Positions 1 through 5,194 of a stretch of 5,657 bases of DNA are shown in pieces (positions within the stretch are counted from its first letter, which is position 1; each line of letters begins with the position of its first letter). Source of the stretch: Verrucomicrobiota bacterium (GTDB lineage: Bacteria > Verrucomicrobiota > Verrucomicrobiia > Verrucomicrobiales > Verrucomicrobiaceae). The stretch is from the NCBI GenBank assembly GCA_023429545.1, contig JAEYUU010000469.1, forward strand, positions 1 to 5,657, given 5' to 3'. The notes under the pieces are model-generated. The model was given only the letters and a program-made list of their open reading frames with translations, was not told where the DNA came from and ran no database searches. The translations under genes were made by a program, and so were the position numbers.

Positions 1-1067
1 CGCATCCTCGGTGTTCGCGGCACAGGCGCGAATCTGGTAGCTGGGATCAAAGTAACGCATGATCATCTCGATGCCTCTCGCCTTGAAGTGCGCGTTCATC
101 TGCTCCCGGAGATGGAGGCCGATGTCCTGCAACTTGGTGTTCCCCGAGGCGTCCTTCTCGCCGCTCGTCCCCAGGAGGTCCTGTCCCGCTCCCTCGGCGA
201 CCACCACCACGGCATGATTTTTTCTTTTCAGTCGCTCCTCGATTGCGGCGAGCAGCCCACCCTCCCCCTTCAGCGCAAAAGGCAGCTCGGGAATGAGGCA
301 GAAATTCACATCCTGGCTGGCCACCGTGGCGGCTGCGGCAATGAATCCCGCATGGCGCCCCATAAGTTTCACCAGGGACACCCCGTTGTCCACGCTCCTT
401 GCTTCGTTGTGGGCGCTGCTGATCACGCGCACCGCCTCGTCCACCGCCGTGCCATATCCGAAGGTCCGGGAGACAAACTGCACATCGTTGTCGATCGTTT
501 TTGGAATGCCCACCACGGACATGGCATGCCCTTGCTTCTGCGCTTCCTCAAACAAGCATGGCCTCCGCGCTGGGTGCCGTCTCCACCCACGGTGAAGAGC
601 ATGTTGATTCCGCGACTGATCAAAAACTTCACCGCCACAGACACATCCACCGGCCCCCTGGAAGTGCCCAGCAACGTGCCCCCGTCCTTGTGAATGCCTT
701 CGACCAGGTCATCGGTAAGCTCAATCGGTGGATTTCCCCGGGCGGGATCCAGTCCGCGATAACCGCCGTGGATCCCAAGCACATGCTCCACGCCGTATCC
801 CCGTATCAACTGGCGGGTGACCGAGCGGATCACGTTGTTCAGGCCGGGACAAAGGCCGCCGCAGGTCACAATCGCGGCGCGTGTCTTCTTGGGGTCGAAA
901 TACAGCATCCTCCGCGGACCTGCCCGCTCAAAGAGCAGATGGTCATCCGGAATGCCGCTGGCTGGCCACTGCACGACGGAGGGAATGTAAAACTCCTCCT
1001 CGCCAATGACGGCAATGGGTGAAACGTATTTCCGCTCTCCCAATTCGGTGATGGGGGCCTTGTTCAT
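1..1067 (-). CDS. pfkA: ATP-dependent 6-phosphofructokinase (group II, subfamily X / TP0108-like), frameshifted, C-terminus beyond window
   Basis: This enzyme phosphorylates fructose 6-phosphate to fructose 1,6-bisphosphate, the committed step of glycolysis, in the cytoplasm. Two frames together encode 356 visible residues. The nucleotide-binding stretch TCGGLCPGLNNVIRS lies at about 68-82, GGDGTQRG at 161-168, and the catalytic loop GIPKTIDNDV at 187-196 with the likely base Asp193. MGRHAGFIA follows at 236-244 and IPELPF at 259-264. Gly in GGDGT (not GGDDT) predicts ATP rather than pyrophosphate as donor, while PKTIDND is typical of plant/trypanosome-type enzymes. The first frame runs from 1067 to 552. 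The rest, from 549 to 1, lies one frame away, and two leftover bases at 550-551 imply one missing base in a Phe codon. Family members run to roughly 430 residues, so about 70-90 are outside the window. The ATG at 1067 has no clear Shine-Dalgarno. An in-frame ATG at 1208 would add 47 unconvincing residues. A TGCTATGGT extended -10-like element (1139-1131) could serve as promoter. The family call is firm; whether the break is real is open. Confidence 0.9.
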
Positions 1068-1336
1068 GAGCAAAGGGTGTTGGCAAGCACCTGGGCTGCC
1101 AGGATGCGGAGCAATGTGGAAAGAGGATACACCATAGCACAGCCTGCCGCCGGGGCACCGCACCCACAAATGTCTGGAGGCGGGGGCAAGGGCTGGTGAA
1201 TCCGTCATGCCTCCCGCGACAGGACGCCGACATTCACGAAGGTGATCTCCAAAAACCACGCGGGCAAAGACTGCCGCCAGCATCAGGGAACGATCATGAC
1301 CCAGTCCCCCGCCGGCGGCAGGAACGGCCCAAACGC

Positions 1337-1528
1337 TCAGTGCATCACGCGGTCGAACCAAGCGTCTGTCCGCTGTTGCCTTGCGTCGGCACGCATCTCG
1401 CGCCTCTCCTGCAGGTTGTAGTAGGCGTCATTCCTGTCGTCCAGGCGCTCCTGCAGTTCTTCATTGCTTGCGCAGGAAGGCAGCAGGCAGAGTATCGCCA
1501 GCACGATGATATTACGAGGGTGCTTCAT
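1337..1528 (-). CDS. Small lipoprotein, 63 residues, function unknown
   Basis: The protein starts with a short lipoprotein signal peptide: Lys2 and Arg5, a hydrophobic core at residues 7-16, and the lipobox LPSC at 16-19. Cys19 is therefore the probable lipidated residue. The mature part is only about 45 residues, very polar and probably one amphipathic helix (ELQERLDDRNDAYYNLQERR, then a segment ending DAWFDRVMH). I recognise this as resembling small lipoproteins of Verrucomicrobiota, but I know of no assigned function. The open frame extends to 1639, but ATG 1528 is chosen because it places the signal peptide at the N-terminus; the extra 37 upstream residues look non-coding. No Shine-Dalgarno is visible. 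It lies 129 bases downstream of the Gly-rich gene on the same strand, so it may be a separate transcript. A TTGAAA -35-like box at 1579-1574 lies upstream but has no convincing -10 partner. It probably sits on a membrane leaflet facing the periplasm; a structural role is only a guess. Confidence 0.72.
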   Translation of the reverse strand: MKHPRNIIVLAILCLLPSCASNEELQERLDDRNDAYYNLQERREMRADARQQRTDAWFDRVMH

Positions 1529-1657
1529 AGAGTCGATTGAGGGGTGATGTATGAGGTGTATTGCCAGAATTGGTTTCAACGAGTCTGCCCCGCTGGAGCT
1601 TCTTTTCTCTATTCCTGCCCTCAGCACAGAATTGGGCACCGGCGCGGCCCTATTTTT

Positions 1658-3643
1658 CTACTTTGGAGGGGTGACTGCTGACTTGAGTGGCGGAGGCGCG
1701 CGGTTGCCCTCGGGAACCTTTGCCTCTTGTCCCGCCGCGGCAGGCTCAGGGATGCGCACCAGCAACCAGGACTCGGTACGTGAACCTTTGAACTGGAGCG
1801 CCACGGTGCACACATCCTGGGTGAGATTCGCAATGCTGGTGGTGCAGATGGTGGTGCGATTGTCCCCGATGCGCCATGCCGCAATCTGGCTCGCCTTGTC
1901 CACCTGGCCGGTGATGGGGCGCTCGTCTCCGGTGATGGTATTCTGATATCCGCCCGTGATGACGCCGTCGCGATTCACGGAGATCTGCATGAACATGTTC
2001 GGCGTTCCGGTCTTCTCCTGGACAAGCGCGAACACTCCCAGCGGCATCCATTCTTCCGGTTTCCCTTCCGCAGGTGGCACCGGTGGGGGCGCCTGCTCCT
2101 GTGCCGCTGCGATGTCCACGACGGGCTGCGAATATTGCTCCACGGGCAACGGCTTGTTATCCACATAGACCGTATTGTCCTCGTAGATGACCGTCATGCC
2201 GTAGTCGGGGTACACGGGCTCAGGTGGTGCGGTGTAGAGCCAACCCGAGAGGGAAACCCAGTTCACGGGCCGCCACCACCACCAGGGATTCAGCGGATAG
2301 TGGCCGAAACCATGGTAGATGCCGTGGCCGAGCCATCCGCAGGCTCCCCACCAGCGATCGTCAAAGACGTCATCGTACCAATCACGGCAGTTGTCCCACA
2401 CCTCATCCCTGCGATCGTAGCGGTAGTCCCACATGTCCTTGCGGTGGTCCTGCCAGTCTTCGCGGTTTTGATCCCTCCAGTTCTGCCGGTCGTTGCGGGC
2501 ATTTGATAGATTGTCCCAGCGCTGATCGCGCGTGCTTTGGAAGTTGTTGATCCGTTGCTGGTTCTGCTGCTGCCAGTTGTTCCAGGAATCGTGCCGGTTT
2601 TCCACGCGGTCATGCCAGCCTTCACCCCGGTTCTGTGACCAGTCACCCCAGTTCGGCCGGTTTTCCGGTCGCACGGGTTGCGAGGGAAGCTGGCTTGGTC
2701 GCCCGCCTTCGCCAACGCCAGGACGTTCACCCACACCGGCGGGAAGCTGGCCCGCCTGCGGACGATCTCCAATGCCCGGTCGTTGACCACCCGCGGGCAA
2801 TTGGGAGATCGCCGCGCCACCGATGGCACCTGCTCCTGCCATTCCGAGAAACTTGCCCACGTCATCCTTGCCCGGTCGCTGCGCGGGTTTGGAACCGGAC
2901 GCAATCCCTGAGCCAGTCCCTGGCTTCGTCGGAAGCTGGGACGGCCCTGTGCCTCCACCAGGCTGTCCAGGTCGTGCCACGTCCCCAGGCTTGGAGGGCA
3001 ATTGCGATGGACCTGTTCCACCTCCGGGCTGCGCAGGACGAGTGGTGCCGCCACCGGGCTGTGATGGCAACTGGGAGGGACCTGTTGCTCCTCCTGGCTG
3101 TGAAGGTTTGGCCAAGCCGCTGCCACCGCCGGTACTGGGCTTTGACGGTTTCTGCGAAGGGCGCGTAGTGGATGGGAGTTGCGACGCACTTCCTCCCCCA
3201 CCGGCGTATCCACTCCCGCCGGAAGGTTTCGTGGTCGGTTTGGAAGGCTTTGTCGTCGGCGTCGACGGTTTCGTCGTCGGTACCCGGCCGCCGCTATTTG
3301 ATGGTTTTGAATAGCCGCCACCACCGGAGGGTTTGGAATAACTCCCACCTCCTGACGGCTTCGAATAGCTGCCGCCACCGGAAGGTTTGGAATAGCTCCC
3401 ACCTCCCGATGGCCGGGAATAGCTGCTACCGCCGGAGGGACGCGAATAGCTGCCAGAGGGGCGCGAATAACTGCTGGAGGGCCGGGAACCACCACCGGAA
3501 GGACGCGAGTAACTACCACCGCCGCCGCCTCTTCCACCTCCACCACCGCCGCGGCCACCTCCACGCGCCAGCGCCGCCACACTCTCGAAGACGACAGCCA
3601 GCGCCACCCCCAAGGCGAGTATTTTGGTCACGCGTGAGTGCAT
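1658..3643 (-). CDS. Exported Gly/Ser/Pro-rich repeat protein with Trp-rich middle and conserved C-terminal domain (mu-protocadherin-like annotation class)
   Basis: The 661-residue product has modules in this order: a signal peptide (about 1-26, cleavage near ALA-RGG); an RGG/poly-Gly stretch (27-43); SYSRPSG/SYSKPSGGG repeats (44-115); TTKPS repeats (122-141); PSQLP-x-PGGG repeats (about 153-240); a short Gly/Ala hydrophobic patch (264-280); a Trp/Arg/Asp/Asn-rich segment (330-432); a Trp/Tyr/Gly-rich patch with WWWW at 454-457; a Pro-rich linker (about 512-530); and a compact domain at 531-634 that starts EWMPLGVFAL and ends SWLLVRIPEP. Cys600 and Cys612 in that domain could pair. Similar proteins occur in Planctomycetes and Verrucomicrobia under the weak name mu-protocadherin; no biochemical function is known to me. 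The protein is probably secreted or surface-attached. No membrane anchor or sorting signal is visible at the C-terminus. The ATG at 3643 has an AAGGAG box 9 bases upstream, one of the few good ribosome sites here, and follows the NTF2-like gene by 4 bases. Long open frames in other phases over the repeats are compositional shadows. Confidence 0.85.
   Translation of the reverse strand: MHSRVTKILALGVALAVVFESVAALARGGGRGGGGGGRGGGGGSYSRPSGGGSRPSSSYSRPSGSYSRPSGGSSYSRPSGGGSYSKPSGGGSYSKPSGGGSYSKPSGGGGYSKPSNSGGRVPTTKPSTPTTKPSKPTTKPSGGSGYAGGGGSASQLPSTTRPSQKPSKPSTGGGSGLAKPSQPGGATGPSQLPSQPGGGTTRPAQPGGGTGPSQLPSKPGDVARPGQPGGGTGPSQLPTKPGTGSGIASGSKPAQRPGKDDVGKFLGMAGAGAIGGAAISQLPAGGQRPGIGDRPQAGQLPAGVGERPGVGEGGRPSQLPSQPVRPENRPNWGDWSQNRGEGWHDRVENRHDSWNNWQQQNQQRINNFQSTRDQRWDNLSNARNDRQNWRDQNREDWQDHRKDMWDYRYDRRDEVWDNCRDWYDDVFDDRWWGACGWLGHGIYHGFGHYPLNPWWWWRPVNWVSLSGWLYTAPPEPVYPDYGMTVIYEDNTVYVDNKPLPVEQYSQPVVDIAAAQEQAPPPVPPAEGKPEEWMPLGVFALVQEKTGTPNMFMQISVNRDGVITGGYQNTITGDERPITGQVDKASQIAAWRIGDNRTTICTTSIANLTQDVCTVALQFKGSRTESWLLVRIPEPAAAGQEAKVPEGNRAPPPLKSAVTPPK
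2924..3103 (-). repeat. Pro/Gly-rich PSQLP-x-PGGG(T) protein-coding repeats
   Basis: These bases encode residues 181-240 of the same protein. A motif like SQPGG-x-TGPSQLPS is repeated imperfectly three to four times, with linking units RPAQPGGGT and RPGQPGGGT. Further isolated SQLP copies appear outside the array at residues 154-157, 280-283 and 317-320. The unit differs from the SYSKPSGGG array, so the protein carries at least two independent low-complexity expansions. It is probably an extended proline-rich linker. Confidence 0.7.
3299..3514 (-). repeat. SYS[RK]PSGG(G) protein-coding tandem repeats
   Basis: This stretch encodes residues 44-115 of the Gly/Ser-rich protein. A unit of about 8-9 residues (Ser-Tyr-Ser-Arg/Lys-Pro-Ser-Gly-Gly, often plus Gly) occurs about eight times, with some copies shortened. 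Upstream copies use Arg in the fourth position and downstream copies use Lys. The copies differ at synonymous positions: Tyr and Ser codons vary, and Gly codons switch among GGC, GGT and GGA. This suggests an older expansion kept by selection on the protein rather than a recent slippage array. Such repeats usually form flexible, solvent-exposed stalks or linkers; that role is an inference. Confidence 0.8.
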
Positions 3644-3647
3644 GGCT

Positions 3648-4544
3648 TCATTCTCCTTTCGACCTCATCACCTCGACGCGCTCCACGCTTGGTTGAGGTT
3701 CACCATTGACCGTGCGATTGCCAGACTCCCAGGCGAAACGATTCGGGGAGAGCTTGGTGATGGTATTTTCGGCCGTAGTTCTGCCACCGTCAGGATTCAC
3801 GCCTGTCTCCAGGATCAACCAGCGTTCCCCCTCGCGAGTCCAGCGGCCCTCGGCAAATCCTCCCTCGCTATCGAACGTCCAGGAACGGATGCGTTCCTCC
3901 ACCGGATCCCAGCCGATGACCTGCCAACCTTCCAGCACCGGCTCGCCCGCGTTCTTCACGCTGACATTGCGCACGATGAAGTTTCCGCCGCGTGCCCAGG
4001 TGAAGTCGCTGCGGACGGTCAGCGTCGTGGATTTGTCCACGTCCTCCCAAGTGCCAACCAACCATGCCACTTCCTGCAGGCGCTCCTGCGGCGTCACTTG
4101 TGGGAGCGGTGTCTCGATCAACTGATTGATCTTCCACTTGCCCTCCTTCTTCACATGAATGGCCGTGTACAGGGCACCATTCTTCTCGCCATCCTTCGCG
4201 GTCACCGAGGTGGAACCCTTCTCCACCACCACCTCCGGCGCGAGCACCTTCACCGAGTCCACATTGATGGTGAGCTTCGCCCCCTTGTTGCCTAGAAATG
4301 CCAGGCGCATGCTCTCCTCGATGGCGGCCTTGCCCACCAATGTCTCGCCATCCTCCGTGGTGTATTCCGCATTCTCGGAGAAAAAGCCGGCGAGCGCTTT
4401 CACATCGCCCTTCGCGTAGGCCGCCTCGAAGGCGCGATCGTTGGCAAGGACGGCGACCATCTCAGGCGGCGTGTCCGGCGCAGTCTGGGCAGAGGATGCG
4501 CTCACGAGCGCAAGAATGACGGCAGGAATAAAATGCGCTTTCAT
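3648..4544 (-). CDS. Exported two-domain protein: SgcJ/EcaC-type NTF2-like domain plus C-terminal lipocalin-like beta domain
   Basis: The 298-residue product starts with a signal peptide (about 1-19, hydrophobic core FIPAVILALVSA, cleavage near SSA-Q), so it is probably periplasmic or secreted. Residues about 29-145 match the SnoaL/NTF2-like fold of the SgcJ/EcaC (DUF4440-like) group: a helix with NDRAFEAAYAKGDVKALAGFF, a strand AEYTTEDGETLVGKAAI, and a closing strand set ending GKWKINQLIETP. Residues about 153-294 form a second beta-rich domain opening with WLVGTWED and containing GWDPVEERIRSWTFDSEGGF, like DUF1579/lipocalin-type ligand-binding barrels. No catalytic residues can be assigned; the 'oxidoreductase' label sometimes given to the first family is not supported by anything visible here. 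Such domains often bind small hydrophobic or organic ligands. The gene is the first of a two-gene unit with the Gly/Ser-rich protein 4 bases downstream, which suggests the products act together in the envelope. No Shine-Dalgarno is evident before ATG 4544; a possible -10 TATAGA lies at 4604-4599. Confidence 0.82.
   Translation of the reverse strand: MKAHFIPAVILALVSASSAQTAPDTPPEMVAVLANDRAFEAAYAKGDVKALAGFFSENAEYTTEDGETLVGKAAIEESMRLAFLGNKGAKLTINVDSVKVLAPEVVVEKGSTSVTAKDGEKNGALYTAIHVKKEGKWKINQLIETPLPQVTPQERLQEVAWLVGTWEDVDKSTTLTVRSDFTWARGGNFIVRNVSVKNAGEPVLEGWQVIGWDPVEERIRSWTFDSEGGFAEGRWTREGERWLILETGVNPDGGRTTAENTITKLSPNRFAWESGNRTVNGEPQPSVERVEVMRSKGE
3653..3658 (-). promoter_or_regulatory. Shine-Dalgarno AAGGAG of the Gly/Ser-rich gene, inside the upstream coding region
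   Basis: AAGGAG on the minus strand sits 9 bases before the ATG at 3643. It overlaps the last sense codons (Lys-Gly-Glu) of the NTF2-like gene, whose TGA stop is at 3650-3648. A ribosome finishing the upstream gene would stop right at this site, so translation of the two genes is probably coupled. It also fixes the start choice: a second ATG (3651-3649) overlapping the stop is in a different frame and too close to the box. Confidence 0.75.
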
Positions 4545-4598
4545 GGCCGCTGGACAGATGGGGTGCTGCTGTCAGCATGCCTTCCGCGCCCAGGATCG

Positions 4599-4616
4599 TC
4601 TATAGGACCATGGTCC
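4599..4616 (-). promoter_or_regulatory. Perfect 12-bp palindrome next to a -10-like TATAGA, possible operator/promoter of the NTF2-like gene
   Basis: GGACCATGGTCC (4605-4616) is a perfect 12-bp palindrome. On the minus strand it is followed at once by TATAGA (4604-4599), which matches a -10 box at four of six positions and would start transcription about 45 bases before ATG 4544. No good -35 box is present at the proper spacing, which could mean activator dependence or simply that this is not a promoter. A palindrome of this length is expected about once by chance in a window this size, so only its position makes it notable. Confidence 0.3.
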
Positions 4617-4695
4617 CATCATGCTCCCGCATCCGGAGCCACGCCGGGGAGCGCAAAAGCCAAAGCCGTCGCATCTGGATCAAACGGAATGTAAA

Positions 4696-4711
4696 CGCGC
4701 AACCGTGCGCG
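4696..4711 (-). terminator. Hairpin downstream of the regulator gene, weak terminator candidate
   Basis: CGCGCA and TGCGCG form a perfect 6-bp GC-rich stem around a 4-base loop. It lies about 40 bases past the stop of the winged-helix gene, and on the minus strand it is followed by GTTTAC. The T run is only three bases, so this is a poor intrinsic terminator; it may act with other factors or not at all. Confidence 0.3.
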
Positions 4712-4750
4712 GGCCCGGCCCACCATCGCACCGTATTGTTGGCGACGAAC

Positions 4751-5077
4751 TCACCTGTTCATTTTCACTGGCCTGGCCTCCAGGATAAAATGGAGAAGGC
4801 CCTGCACTGAGCAATGTGACTCCACCGGATGGCGCAGAGGCTGCCTGGCGTGGATGCGGTAAATGTTCCGCCGACCCTGACGCTCACGTTCCAGAAGGCC
4901 GCCCTCCTCCAGTTCGGTGATGATCTTCTGCACGGCACGCTCAGTAATGCCCACGGCGGCGGCAACATCGCGCAGGCGCATCTCTGGATCCCCAGCCAGG
5001 CAGATGAGCACATGCGCGTGGTTGGTGAGGAAAGTCCACGAGGGGGCCTCAGACTTTGCTGGTGCTTTTTTTTTCAT
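4751..5077 (-). CDS. Winged helix-turn-helix transcriptional regulator (MarR/ArsR-like, 108 residues)
   Basis: This small cytoplasmic DNA-binding protein has a basic N-terminus (MKKKAPAK), then [18 protein letters not shown] at about 14-31, the first helix of a compact winged-helix domain. The HTH covers about 33-62 ([20 protein letters not shown] with recognition helix [16 protein letters not shown]), and the beta wing about 63-76 ([13 protein letters not shown]). The tail has LRHPVESH, typical of short regulators opening with a '[12 protein letters not shown]' motif. No ligand-binding or metal-binding domain is visible. The frame stays open to 5191, but ATG 5077 is preferred because family similarity begins just after it and the extension is a hydrophobic, non-family stretch. 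The start codon is followed by nine A bases, a site prone to sequencing or polymerase slippage. No Shine-Dalgarno is seen. It is divergent from the bicarbonate permease gene, so control of that gene and of itself is a reasonable inference, not shown. Confidence 0.83.
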   Translation of the reverse strand: MKKKAPAKSEAPSWTFLTNHAHVLICLAGDPEMRLRDVAAAVGITERAVQKIITELEEGGLLERERQGRRNIYRIHARQPLRHPVESHCSVQGLLHFILEARPVKMNR

Positions 5078-5085
5078 TTGCGCAG

Positions 5086-5114
5086 TTGACGGCGGAATAT
5101 AGCAATGCAATACC
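5086..5114 (+). promoter_or_regulatory. Possible promoter for the bicarbonate permease gene (TTGACG, 17 bp, TGC-AATACC)
   Basis: TTGACG at 5086-5091 matches the -35 consensus at five of six positions. After a 17-base spacer, AATACC (5109-5114) is a poor -10 box with three matches, but it is preceded by TGC as in extended -10 elements. The element overlaps the oppositely directed promoter candidate of the regulator, so the two would compete. The leader to ATG 5195 would be about 75 bases. Confidence 0.3.
5096..5104 (-). promoter_or_regulatory. Extended -10 promoter element for the regulator gene (TGCTATATT)
   Basis: On the minus strand TGC-TATATT matches an extended -10 box (TGN plus five of six bases of TATAAT) and ends 18 bases before ATG 5077. 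Transcription would begin roughly 10-12 bases before the start codon, giving a very short leader, in keeping with the missing Shine-Dalgarno. No good -35 box is present, which extended -10 promoters can tolerate. Confidence 0.4.
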
Positions 5115-5115
5115 A

Positions 5116-5145
5116 GAATCACAGTTCGTGTATTCCAGTTCACGA
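5116..5145. promoter_or_regulatory. Overlapping inverted repeats in the divergent intergenic region, possible operator
   Basis: Two overlapping dyads are visible. TCGTG (5126-5130) and CACGA (5141-5145) are perfect 5-bp arms 10 bases apart, giving a 20-bp site. GAATCAC (5116-5122) and GTGTATTC (5128-5135) are inverted arms with one extra base. They lie between the two genes, just downstream of the candidate permease promoter, where a repressor such as the adjacent winged-helix protein could bind. Short arms like these can occur by chance. Confidence 0.3.
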
Positions 5146-5194
5146 TAAGAAACACCAGTAACATCCTGCCTTCAACCGCCTTCGCCAACAACCG

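Noticed and set aside
88..693. A 201-codon plus-strand open frame over the phosphofructokinase gene.
   Set aside because: It is antisense to well-conserved enzyme codons and its translation shows no recognisable domain.
1068..1208. N-terminal extension of phosphofructokinase to an in-frame ATG at 1208.
   Set aside because: The GGAGG before it is only one base from the ATG, and the 47 added residues have no family-like character.
1271..1321. Inverted repeat CTGCCGCC/GGCGGCAG downstream of the lipoprotein gene as terminator.
   Set aside because: The loop is 35 bases and no T run follows; similar GC-rich arms are common in this composition.
2924..3514. CRISPR-like or mobile repeat array.
   Set aside because: The repeats are in frame, degenerate at synonymous sites and have no unique spacers, so they are protein-coding repeats.
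2290..3582. A 430-codon minus-strand open frame overlapping the Gly/Ser-rich gene in another phase.
   Set aside because: It follows from repetitive GC-rich codons; its product is a Val/Pro/Arg-rich sequence without signal peptide or domain, whereas the 661-residue frame has both.
4577..4810. A 77-codon plus-strand open frame between the NTF2-like gene and the regulator.
   Set aside because: Its product is Arg/Ser/Pro-rich without any domain, it has no ribosome site and it overlaps the regulator's 3' end in antisense.
5078..5191. Longer start for the winged-helix regulator (ATG 5191), adding a 38-residue hydrophobic N-terminus that could be read as a membrane anchor.
   Set aside because: It would fill the whole divergent promoter region, has no ribosome site, and family similarity starts after ATG 5077.
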